DNA of 64,000 nt from an uncultured Caldilineales bacterium (lineage in GTDB: Bacteria; Chloroflexota; Anaerolineae; JAAEKA01), in the NCBI GenBank assembly GCA_937907455.1, contig CALESQ010000078.1, positions 53,618-117,617 on the forward strand, read 5' to 3'. Every line of letters starts with the position of its first letter. Positions within the stretch are counted from its first letter, which is position 1. Both the position numbers and the translations under genes were made by a program. Shown here piece by piece: positions 24,363 to 32,019 of the stretch. The notes under the pieces were generated by a model. The model had not been told where the DNA came from and ran no database searches. It saw only the letters and a list, made by a program, of their open reading frames with translations.

Positions 24363-26324
24363 TCAGCGCACTGTAAAAAAGGTGATCTCGCCAGGCCGCG
24401 GCCCGTGCTGGGTGATGCGGCTGCCCGGCAAATGCTGCCGGATCTCCGCAATTACAGCCTGGCGTTGCTGCGGCACCACCCACACGGCATCGGCTTGCAA
24501 GCAAGGGGCGGGATAATCAGCAATGCGGCCGTCGGCATCGAGGCTGACGGTGTAGCTGCGGCGCTGCCCCATGAAGAAGGCAATCTCGCGCTCGTCGCTG
24601 CTGTGGATCCAGCCACCTTCATCTTCGGGGACAAGGCACAACACGGCCTGAGCGGGCAAAGTACTGACCATGCGACCGAGCAAGGCTCTGGGGCGACCAT
24701 TCGCGGCAGCAAACTGGGTGTAGAGAGTCCAGTTTAGCAGCGTGATGTAGAAAAAACCTACCACAGCCAGCAGGGTGAGCAAGCGCTGCGTTTCCTGACC
24801 GAAAGCTTGCAGGGCAGCCTGCCAGAAACGATCTACTGCCAGAGCTGCCAGCCCCAAAGCCGGCAGCAGGATCAGCACCAGCCGCGGCCAGAAAGGCGGG
24901 TTATCGGTCAGCACGCTGCCCAGCAGCATGATCACCAGCACCATCAAGGCGAGGAGGAAAGAACGCCACTGGCGTGGCCGCAGCAGGGCATAGAGACTGC
25001 CTGCGGCTATCAACGGTGCGCTGACAGCATCGGCCGCGGCGCGGGGAAAGCCAAACTGTGTGCTGCTGTCGGCCACGGCATTGAACATCAGCAGGCTGCG
25101 ACGAAGCTGCTCGGCCACCACCTGAGCGGTGGTGTGGACACCGTATTTGTGAAAGGAATGCTCCAGCACGGCGGGATTGAACAGCCACACCTCACGCGCG
25201 CGCAGCAACCACTCGGCGGGCTGTTGCCACAGCAGCAATAGCATCGGGCCAAGCGTTATCAGGGCAGACAGAGCCAGCCACACCACCCCGCGCCGGTTCT
25301 GCCACAACCGCTGCCGATCGGTCAACAGCAAAGCCAGCAGCACCAGGGGAACCACGATCCACATCACGCGACCGGCGTAGTACATCAGCCCACAGGCAGC
25401 CAACAGCACACCGGCAGCGACAAAATAAAAACTCTGCTGCCGGCGCAGGCCGATTAGCAACAGCGCCAGCGACCACACCGCCCAGGGCACGGGATCCATG
25501 TATTCAGCAATGCGGCTGAAATGGATGTGGGTATAGGCTACGGCCAGCAGAGCCGCGCCCAGCAGGGCCGTGCGGCGGCCCAACAGCTCATGCAGCAAAA
25601 CGTACAGCCCAGCCACACTAAGCAGGCCAGCGGCCACTGAAGCCAACGCCAAACCCACCACGCCCTGATTGCCTGACAGGCGCATCGCCAACGCAGTAGG
25701 CAGAAAGCCGGTCATGGGGATGCTCGCCCAACCATAGGCAATGATGCCGCGGGTGCGTCCGGCCAGCAAATCGAGCGCCTGCAAGCCGTGTGAGGCCATA
25801 TCGCCGTGCAGGTCCTGCGGCAGATCGCTCAACCGGGTCAGGCGCAAGAGCGCGGCCAGCAGCAGAATAGCCGCAGGTAACCAGACATTGCGCCGCTGGC
25901 GGTACAGCCAGCGCCCGACCTGGCCCAGGTTGCCGCGCGGCCATTGCGAAAACAGCAGGCCGGCTATTGCCAGCACCCACAGACCGCGCACCAGCGCAGA
26001 CTCACCACGCACCAGCCAAAGCAGGCAGCTTAGTGCCCAGGCAGCGAATGCCAGCAGAAAAAGCGGACGCGCCGCGGCTGTGGTGAAATCAGCAAAACGC
26101 CGACGCGGTGCCGTGGTGAGCGGCTGGAGGGCAGGCGCGGCTACGGCGAAAAGCAGGGTACCAGCCAGCAGCAATGCGGCTGCACTGTCTGCGCGTTGCA
26201 GCGAGGGCGGAACCAGCGTCAGCCAACGGCTGTAGGGATCGGGCCGGTCGAGCAGGTATTGACCGGCATACGCCAGCAGCAGGCCGCCCAGCATCAGGAT
26301 AAAACGCAAGAATGATCGTGCCAT
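24363..26324 (-). CDS. GT39-like polytopic glycosyltransferase
   Basis: A 653-residue protein with about a dozen hydrophobic segments and a soluble C-terminal stretch of about 110 residues. The loop after the first helices of the catalytic part contains DLHGDMASHGLQALDLLAGR near residue 175, which corresponds to the acidic motif loop of GT-C enzymes, followed by YTHIHFSRIAEYMDPVPWA. Family membership is by pattern; the N-terminal 130 residues contain additional helices not found in the other glycosyltransferases here. It is transcribed away from the tRNA gene. Substrate unknown. Confidence 0.72.
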   Translation of the reverse strand: MARSFLRFILMLGGLLLAYAGQYLLDRPDPYSRWLTLVPPSLQRADSAAALLLAGTLLFAVAAPALQPLTTAPRRRFADFTTAAARPLFLLAFAAWALSCLLWLVRGESALVRGLWVLAIAGLLFSQWPRGNLGQVGRWLYRQRRNVWLPAAILLLAALLRLTRLSDLPQDLHGDMASHGLQALDLLAGRTRGIIAYGWASIPMTGFLPTALAMRLSGNQGVVGLALASVAAGLLSVAGLYVLLHELLGRRTALLGAALLAVAYTHIHFSRIAEYMDPVPWAVWSLALLLIGLRRQQSFYFVAAGVLLAACGLMYYAGRVMWIVVPLVLLALLLTDRQRLWQNRRGVVWLALSALITLGPMLLLLWQQPAEWLLRAREVWLFNPAVLEHSFHKYGVHTTAQVVAEQLRRSLLMFNAVADSSTQFGFPRAAADAVSAPLIAAGSLYALLRPRQWRSFLLALMVLVIMLLGSVLTDNPPFWPRLVLILLPALGLAALAVDRFWQAALQAFGQETQRLLTLLAVVGFFYITLLNWTLYTQFAAANGRPRALLGRMVSTLPAQAVLCLVPEDEGGWIHSSDEREIAFFMGQRRSYTVSLDADGRIADYPAPCLQADAVWVVPQQRQAVIAEIRQHLPGSRITQHGPRPGEITFFTVR

Positions 26325-26377
26325 AGCTCTATCATAACCATGATGGGCCGATCAGCCAAACATCAGCAGGCAAAAGC

Positions 26378-26406
26378 TTGCCCAATCTGCACGTCTATGC
26401 TATACT
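26378..26406 (+). promoter_or_regulatory. Promoter of tRNA-Lys
   Basis: TTGCCC, a 17-base spacer and TATACT, ending 10 bases before the first base of the tRNA. Confidence 0.7.
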
Positions 26407-26416
26407 TTGCCGTCGT

Positions 26417-26488
26417 GGGCCGCTAGCTCAATGGTAGAGCAAGGGACTTTTAATCCCTAGGTTCAGAGTTCGAGCCTCTGGCGGCTCA
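26417..26488 (+). tRNA. tRNA-Lys (anticodon TTT)
   Basis: A 72-base cloverleaf: acceptor GGGCCGC with GCGGCTC (one G-T pair), D stem GCTC/GAGC, anticodon stem AGGGA/TCCCT with loop CTTTTAA (anticodon at 26449-26451), T stem CAGAG/CTCTG with loop TTCGAGC, and discriminator A. The bases after the discriminator are CCT, so the CCA end is not fully encoded. Confidence 0.95.
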
Positions 26489-26506
26489 CCTGCAAAAGGT
26501 AGACCA

Positions 26507-26550
26507 GCAAACAAGCAGACCAGGAATAGCATTCCGGTCTGCTTGTTTGC
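26507..26550 (+). terminator. Long perfect hairpin after tRNA-Lys
   Basis: GCAAACAAGCAGACC pairs exactly with GGTCTGCTTGTTTGC, and the loop itself pairs GGAAT with ATTCC. There is no T-tract. It may end or protect the tRNA precursor. Its arms resemble the eight-base intergenic repeat (GCAGACAA) found elsewhere in the window. Confidence 0.5.
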
Positions 26551-26601
26551 ATGTTAAGTACTTTATAAATCAAGTTTTGCCTATGGCAGTTGCTGGTAAG
26601 C

Positions 26602-26678
26602 TGTCATTCCGAAGCCCGCCGGGGCCGAGGAAGTCCTCACCAGCGCACGGGGGCCACCTTGCTGCGTTCGGAGTGACA
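26602..26678. repeat. 77-bp element with 12-bp inverted ends
   Basis: TGTCATTCCGAA at the left end and TTCGGAGTGACA at the right end are inverted copies with one mismatch. The TGTCATTCCGAA end is a kind of sequence often seen in small palindromic intergenic repeats of other bacteria. Non-coding. Confidence 0.55.
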
Positions 26679-26754
26679 CCAGTGAGAGTCTTTAGCTTGC
26701 TGAGCTTTTGCCAATGACATGGACAATCCCCTTGTTTACAAGTGTACTTATCCG

Positions 26755-27290
26755 CTTATCTCCCCTCCCTCCTCGCATCCTCCTCTCCTTCCCTCCTTGT
26801 CTACTTATCTTCTTCCCTCCTTGTCTACTTGTCTACCTGTCTACTTATCGGTTGTGTACGGATTTCGGTTGAAATGTGTTGCCACCCAGGCGAATTCGGT
26901 GTCTCAAGCCACGAAGCCCCTGCCGGGGCTTTCGGAGAGCGCCTGAGAGCGCTTCGTTCTCTGAACCGCAACCATTTATTGTCCGGCTCCTGTAATTCAA
27001 CCGAAAGTCGCACACTACCACTTATCTTCTTCCCTTCTTCCCTCCTTCCCTCCTTGTCTACTTGTCTACCTGTCTACCTGTCTACCTGTCTTCTTCCCTC
27101 CTTCCCTCCTTGTCTACTTGTCTACCTGTCTACCTGTCTACCTGTCTTCTTCCCTCCTTGTCTACTTGTCTACCCGCCTTCGGCGTACTTATCTTCTTCC
27201 CTCCTTGTCTACTTGTCTACCTGTCTACCTGTCTTCTTCCCTCCTTGTCTACTTATCTTCCTTCCTCCTTATCTACCTTTCCACCCTCTC
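26755..27290. repeat. Intergenic short tandem repeat tract (TTGTCTAC/CTGTCTAC octamers with CTTCTTCCCTCC blocks)
   Basis: Pyrimidine-rich tract made of many eight-base units TTGTCTAC, CTGTCTAC and variants, interspersed with CTTCTTCCCTCC blocks. It runs into the 3' end of the minus-strand GT2 gene. Open frames across it encode only Ser-Leu-Pro-Tyr low complexity and are not genes. The tract is interrupted at 26850-27019 by a small transposon-like insertion. Confidence 0.85.
26850..27019. mobile_element. 170-bp MITE-like insertion with target duplication
   Basis: The ends are imperfect inverted repeats of 24 bp (GGTTGTGTACGGATTTCGG and its counterpart ending at CTACC, 20 of 24 matching). The element is flanked by the direct repeat ACTTATC at 26843-26849 and 27020-27026. 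The uninterrupted phrase ACTTATCTTCTTCCC occurs elsewhere in the same tract, so the empty site can be reconstructed. No coding capacity; no transposase in the window. Confidence 0.7.
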
Positions 27291-28067
27291 ATACATTCCC
27301 CGTCGTTCATTGCGCTTCACGCGCAAGATTTCGCGCGCCATCTCAATTGACTCGTTGACGTAGCGTTTAAAATCGCTTTGCTGGCCCTTGGTAATGCTCA
27401 CATCGCGGTTTTCCCAGTCTACCACCACTTCCTTGAGGCGATGGCCGGCCTTTTCCATGATATAGAGTAGCTCCACATCATAGGCTGAGACTTTCCAACC
27501 GCTGGGGCGCTCTTCCTGCTTAAAAAACTGCAAGCGGGGAAAGGCATCCAGCGCCACCTCACGGCGGCAGGTTTTGAAACCGCACTGGGTATCGTTGATA
27601 TCGCGCAGCAAAAACAGACTGCGCAGGCCGCGAAACACCAGGCTACCCAGCTTGCGCATCAGGTTGAAGCCCTCGCGCGCCGCGCCGCGTGAGCCAATCA
27701 CCACATCGTAGCCAGCATCATACCAGGGCAACAGCTTGTCCACCTCACCAATCGGTGTAGATTGATCCATATCGGTGAACAGCACAATCTCGCCGCGTGC
27801 GGCCTGAATGCCTCCCCACACCGCGGCAGGCTTGCCGCCGTGTGGAATATCCACCAACGTAAAGCCGGGCTTACTGGCAATGCTGTGCAAAATCAGCTCG
27901 CGGCTGGTGTCGGTGGAACCATCATCCACCACAAACACTTCCCAGGGATAAGACTGGGCGCACAGGAAGGTGTACACCTCATCCAGCACCCCGCGTTCCA
28001 GGTTACGTGCTTCGTTGTAGCAGGGGATGACTACAGACAAAAAGGGAGTAGTATGGGAGCTGGTCAT
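27273..28067 (-). CDS. Family 2 glycosyltransferase (dolichyl-phosphate-sugar synthase-like)
   Basis: A 264-residue cytosolic enzyme with the GT-A signature FLSVVIPCYNEARNLE at the start, FVVDDGSTDTS near residue 47, and the metal-binding LFTDMDQSTP near residue 97 (DxD-type). The NDTQCGFKTCRREVA segment near 160 is typical of enzymes that transfer sugar to polyprenyl phosphate. No membrane helices are evident. Such an enzyme could supply the lipid-linked sugar used by the GT39/DUF2723 proteins of this region; that link is an inference. Confidence 0.88.
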   Translation of the reverse strand: MTSSHTTPFLSVVIPCYNEARNLERGVLDEVYTFLCAQSYPWEVFVVDDGSTDTSRELILHSIASKPGFTLVDIPHGGKPAAVWGGIQAARGEIVLFTDMDQSTPIGEVDKLLPWYDAGYDVVIGSRGAAREGFNLMRKLGSLVFRGLRSLFLLRDINDTQCGFKTCRREVALDAFPRLQFFKQEERPSGWKVSAYDVELLYIMEKAGHRLKEVVVDWENRDVSITKGQQSDFKRYVNESIEMAREILRVKRNERRGMYERVER

Positions 28068-28114
28068 AGGTGAGGATTACAGACAGCAAAGAACATAGCC
28101 GCTATTGTACGAGT

Positions 28115-28996
28115 CTAACGAAAAATCAACAAACCGAGGCCGCCCGCCAACAAGCCTCCCACCAACGAAGAAAGAAAGTTCACCGCGTCGTTGTTCATCC
28201 ACCCCCAGCCGCGCAGCGGGCGCGTGGGAGTGCCGCAGCTATGCACCTGACGTTCCGTTTCCTTGCCGCAGGTCTCACACCAATAGATCTGCTGCACAGT
28301 GGCTCCCAGCAGACTATCAAACAACGAACCCACCAGCCCGGCGACAGCCGCAATCGGGATCAGCGGCAAGTCAGACAGCAGCAGGCTGCCGCGGGTAAGC
28401 AGCGAAGCCGCTTGAATGAAGGCAAAAGCCGCCACTCCGATGAACAGCCCCCCTGCCAATGCAGCCAATGTACCGACAGCCGTCACACCGCCGGAGGTGC
28501 CGGGCAGCACACTGCGGCCGCTGGTGATCAGGCGCGGCGTAGTGCGAGCCAGCACGCCCAATTCGGTGGCCCAGGTATCAGCATTGACAGTAGCCATCAC
28601 TCCGAAAAAAGCCAGCGTCAGGGCCACATAGAGCGGGTTGCCGCTGCGGGTATGGCCGGGCAAATCCACCAGGGCAAAGACCAGCAGGGCCAACAACGCA
28701 CCTGCACCGCCGTTGGCCAGGGTCTGGCCCAGATCGCGACGCTCACCTTTGGCGAATTTCTCGGCCACGCGCTGCTTATCAGCCTGACGATAGTGGCTGA
28801 GCAAGCTGGAGCTAATGAAAAAAGCAATAAGGGTAAGGCCCCACGTCCAACCGCCAAAGCCAAATACCAGAGTACCCACCAGCACAGCGCCCACCACACC
28901 GCTGTGCGCCAGCGAGCCGCGACGCCAGGCCAGCCAGCCAATCGCCGCGCTGAAAATCAAGCCGATCAGCAGTTGCACAAGGATTGACCTGCTCAT
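28115..28996 (-). CDS. DUF92 family membrane protein (TMEM19/VTE6-like)
   Basis: A 293-residue polytopic protein. The start at 28996 gives a hydrophobic N-terminus and overlaps the upstream gene by four bases (ATGA). Family motifs: SLAHSGVVGAVLVGTLVFGFGG near residue 30, then NADTWATELG near 155 and LFDSLLGATVQQ near 240. Plant and cyanobacterial members (VTE6) act as prenyl-phosphate kinases; the activity of bacterial members outside phototrophs is not established. A four-cysteine-like segment, IYWCETCGKETERQVHSCG near 255, is notable. Confidence 0.85.
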   Translation of the reverse strand: MSRSILVQLLIGLIFSAAIGWLAWRRGSLAHSGVVGAVLVGTLVFGFGGWTWGLTLIAFFISSSLLSHYRQADKQRVAEKFAKGERRDLGQTLANGGAGALLALLVFALVDLPGHTRSGNPLYVALTLAFFGVMATVNADTWATELGVLARTTPRLITSGRSVLPGTSGGVTAVGTLAALAGGLFIGVAAFAFIQAASLLTRGSLLLSDLPLIPIAAVAGLVGSLFDSLLGATVQQIYWCETCGKETERQVHSCGTPTRPLRGWGWMNNDAVNFLSSLVGGLLAGGLGLLIFR

Positions 28997-29937
28997 ACGC
29001 GGGTGATAGCCAGCAGCGCGGCCAGGGCCATGCCCTGTGCCAGCAAAGCGCCGCCCCATAACAAAGCCGCGGCAATGCGCTGGTGCTGATAGACCAACAT
29101 GCCCCAGATGCCGTTGACAAGCCAAACTGCCAGGCCAAAAGCCGGAAAAAGGAAGATCATACGGCGGTCAAGGTTGTCCCATTGCGGCAGAGCAAAGGGC
29201 AAGGTAGTGAAGCGGCTAAGAGCAACGCCCAGCAGCAGCAATGCGCCCAGCACGCCCGCCGCCAGCAACAACGTCAAAAAGCGATCCTGCCAAAGAGGCC
29301 AGCGCATCACTGCGGGCCACTCACGACGCTGCTCGGCAAGATGGGTCGGTCCCAACTGGTGATGTTGCTCCAGCGAAGCGAGAAACGCCGCGGGATCGGC
29401 CGGCGAAATGCCAAAAATGCCTTGCGTGGTGTAAAGCAACAGTTGCTGTGGCAGCGGCTGCGAGGCAATGCTGTAGATTTTGCTGCCGGTAAGCTTGCGC
29501 CGCGTGCCCAAGTCCTCACCGTAGAGCAGCCAGGGTGCCAGGCGCGGCCTCCGCTGGGCCAACCACTGCACCACGCCATCAATCTGGCCGTTGGGGCCAC
29601 GCGCCAGCGCGCGGTCGCCGATCATGGCGGCAACGGCCTCGCCGCGACGGATAGATTGAATGTTACCCAGCGGAATAATCTGACGCAGCGGCCCCCAGGC
29701 CAGGGTAAGCTCGTTGCGATCCAGCCAATAGCGCAGGGTGAGCGTGGCCCAGGCGCGCCACAGCAGGTAGATGATAGGCAGCCAGAACAGCAGAAAAACC
29801 AGCAGCAGAGCAAAAGTCAGCCCGCCTACCGGCAGCGCCAGCATCAGCACGGCTAACAGCAGAGCGATGCCAATCAGCAAGCCAGCAGCCAGCAGCGCCC
29901 GTCGTCCGGCAGGCGAAGGAAAAGGTTGAAAGGTCAT
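28993..29937 (-). CDS. Membrane protein with bacterial PH-like domain
   Basis: A 314-residue protein: two N-terminal helices, then a beta-rich segment LTLRYWLDRNELTLAWGPLRQIIPLGNIQSIRR typical of YdbT/YdbS-type PH domains (about residues 65-170), and two to three C-terminal helices. It overlaps DUF92 by four bases, so the two are co-translated. An in-frame TTG at 29955 is an alternative start. Function unknown. Confidence 0.7.
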   Translation of the reverse strand: MTFQPFPSPAGRRALLAAGLLIGIALLLAVLMLALPVGGLTFALLLVFLLFWLPIIYLLWRAWATLTLRYWLDRNELTLAWGPLRQIIPLGNIQSIRRGEAVAAMIGDRALARGPNGQIDGVVQWLAQRRPRLAPWLLYGEDLGTRRKLTGSKIYSIASQPLPQQLLLYTTQGIFGISPADPAAFLASLEQHHQLGPTHLAEQRREWPAVMRWPLWQDRFLTLLLAAGVLGALLLLGVALSRFTTLPFALPQWDNLDRRMIFLFPAFGLAVWLVNGIWGMLVYQHQRIAAALLWGGALLAQGMALAALLAITRV

Positions 29938-29991
29938 AAAGCAAGAAATCGGCAATCCGCAAGACAGCCTGTGCAGATTGCAAGCTATAGA

Positions 29992-30912
29992 TTATTGATG
30001 AACTGGGGTGTTCCAGTGGCGATAGGTGTCTATGTTGCCGCGCACCACATTGAAATACAGGTCGCGAATAGCTTGGGTGACCGGCCCCATACTGCCAGTG
30101 CCGACCGGGCGCTTATCCACCGCGGTGATGGCAGCTACCTGCACGCCGGTGCCGCAGAAAAACAACTCGTCGCAGACGTACAGCTCGGTGCGGTCAATCT
30201 CGCGCTCTTCGGTGGCAATGCCCAACTCGGCGGCAGCTAGCTCCATAATGGTGCGGCGGGTAATGCCTTCCAGAATGTTGGCATAAACCGGCGGGGTGAT
30301 CAAGCGGCCATTGCGTACCATAAACAGGTTCTCGGCGCTGCCTTCACCCACATGGCCGTTCTGGTCAAGTACAATCGCTTCATCATAGCCGTCGAGAATG
30401 GCCTCGGACTTGATGAAAGCTGAATTGACATAGGCCCCGGCGATTTTGCCGCGCGCGGGAATGGCGTTATCGTCCACGCGACGCCAGGAGGAGACACACA
30501 CCGAGGCACCCTCTTCCTTGTCTACGTAACGGCCAAAAGGCGTGGAGAAAATTGTCACCTCGTCCTTCATGCCGTGCAGCATAACGCCGATACGCAAATC
30601 GGCCTTATAGGCCAGCGGGCGAATGTAGGTGTCGGTGCGAAAGTTTTCCAGGCGCAACAGCTCCAGCACCACATCGCGCAGATGCTCAGGCGTATGACGC
30701 ACATCCATCATCAGCAGCCGGGTGGAGGCGAGGAAGCGCTTGATGTGATCCTCCAACCGGAAGACGTACAGTTGTTGCGCGTCTTCGTTCCAATAGGCGC
30801 GAATCCCACCAAAGCAGGCCGTGCCATAATGCAGCGCATGGGTCATCACGCTGATTTTCGCGTCGCCAATAGCAACGATTTCACCTTCAAAAAAAGCATA
30901 CTTGGTTTGCAT
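29992..30912 (-). CDS. ilvE: Branched-chain amino acid aminotransferase
   Basis: A 306-residue PLP enzyme of fold type IV that makes Leu, Ile and Val from their keto acids. The family start ...YAFFEGEIVAIGDAKISVMTHALHYG is clear; the catalytic Lys lies in ARGKIAGAYVNS (about residue 156), and EGSAENLFMV and GITRRTIMELA follow. The ATG at 30912 is chosen for family length; upstream the frame continues into the repeat tract. No Shine-Dalgarno precedes it; instead eight tandem GTAGACAR octamers end about 30 bases upstream. Confidence 0.95.
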   Translation of the reverse strand: MQTKYAFFEGEIVAIGDAKISVMTHALHYGTACFGGIRAYWNEDAQQLYVFRLEDHIKRFLASTRLLMMDVRHTPEHLRDVVLELLRLENFRTDTYIRPLAYKADLRIGVMLHGMKDEVTIFSTPFGRYVDKEEGASVCVSSWRRVDDNAIPARGKIAGAYVNSAFIKSEAILDGYDEAIVLDQNGHVGEGSAENLFMVRNGRLITPPVYANILEGITRRTIMELAAAELGIATEEREIDRTELYVCDELFFCGTGVQVAAITAVDKRPVGTGSMGPVTQAIRDLYFNVVRGNIDTYRHWNTPVHQ

Positions 30913-30944
30913 GAGAGGGAACCTGAAGGGAGAAGAGGAGGGAA

Positions 30945-31008
30945 GTAGAGAGGTAGACAAGTAGACAGGTAGACAGGTAGACAGGTAGACAAGGAGACAG
31001 GCAGGCAA
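30945..31008. repeat. Eight tandem octamers upstream of ilvE
   Basis: Units GTAGAGAG, GTAGACAA, GTAGACAG (three), GTAGACAA, GGAGACAG, GCAGGCAA on the plus strand. Same repeat family as at 26755-27290 and 57659-57786; on the ilvE sense strand they read CTGTCTAC and are followed by CTTCCCTCC. Confidence 0.88.
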
Positions 31009-31035
31009 GGGCCGGGGGAAAAGTTTTTGATCTGT

Positions 31036-31824
31036 TTACCGGTTGTTGTTTACTATTACCTGTTTGCCGTTCACCCACTCTTGCAGTGCGGGCATGAGGG
31101 GCGCGGCGGTCATGTCGAGGGTGAGCGGGGTGACGGAGATGTAGCCAGCGGCTAGCGCACCGATGTCGGTGCCCTCCTCAGCCACGCCATCAGGCGGGTC
31201 GCCGCCGATCCAATAGTAGGGTTTGCCGAAGGGATCAGTGCGTTCGACAAGCACATCACGGTAGATGCGTCGGCCCAGGCGGGTAACCTGCACACCGCGC
31301 ACCTCGGCGCTGGGGATAGCAGGCGCGTTGACGTTGAGCAGCACATCAGCCGGTAGCCCGGCGCGCAGGATGTGCTGCGCCAACTGCACCACCACCGCAG
31401 TGAGCGCGGCAAAATCCGCCCAAGTGCGCGAGTTCATTGAAGCGGCTATGGCAGGCACGCCGCCCACCACTGCCTCCATCGCACCGGCCACCGTACCACT
31501 GTAGGTAACATCATGGCCCATGTTGGCGCCGTTGTTGATCCCCGACACCACCAGATCGGGCAGACGCGGGATTGCGCCTAACAACGCCAACCCCACACAG
31601 TCCGAAGGCGCGCCGTTGGTGCTGAACGCGGGCGATCCATCCGCCAGCGTCACCGGATGGATGCGCAACGGCTTGTGCATGGTTTTGCTGTGGCCGGCCG
31701 CGCTCCAGTTGCGATCAGGCGCGAACACGGTGACCTCGCCCAGTGCAGTAAGCGCTTGTTTCAGGGCCAGCAATCCCGGCGAAAAAACACCGTCATCATT
31801 GGTAACAAGAATATGAGCGACCAT
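31036..31824 (-). CDS. surE: 5'/3'-nucleotidase SurE
   Basis: A 262-residue survival protein E, a metal-dependent nucleoside monophosphatase. The diagnostic HILVTNDDGVFSPG at residues 4-17 holds the metal-binding DD pair; later SGINNGANMGHDVTYSGTVAGA is the second metal-site motif near residue 92. The start at 31824 matches family length; 31833 is an equal alternative. The C-terminus is complete. Confidence 0.95.
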   Translation of the reverse strand: MVAHILVTNDDGVFSPGLLALKQALTALGEVTVFAPDRNWSAAGHSKTMHKPLRIHPVTLADGSPAFSTNGAPSDCVGLALLGAIPRLPDLVVSGINNGANMGHDVTYSGTVAGAMEAVVGGVPAIAASMNSRTWADFAALTAVVVQLAQHILRAGLPADVLLNVNAPAIPSAEVRGVQVTRLGRRIYRDVLVERTDPFGKPYYWIGGDPPDGVAEEGTDIGALAAGYISVTPLTLDMTAAPLMPALQEWVNGKQVIVNNNR

Positions 31825-32019
31825 TCCGGGCATTGTAGCGCAGCGCGTCCGATTCGCCAAGTGCACGAATAGCAGGGATTGAGTAGTAATGAGCAAGGAA
31901 TAAACAGGGAGTGCCCCGTCTGCAAGTAGCGAAGTGGCAGGAGCTATGGTAAACTAACAAACACGTCTATTTACCTTCCCTCATTCGCCAGTCAGTGTAC
32001 ATTCACGAATAACCTTAAA

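Noticed and set aside
26719..27363. Plus-strand frames of up to 202 residues in the tandem-repeat tract before the GT2 gene
   Set aside because: They encode only PSLSTCLPVYLS-type low complexity from the octamers and overlap the GT2 3' end.
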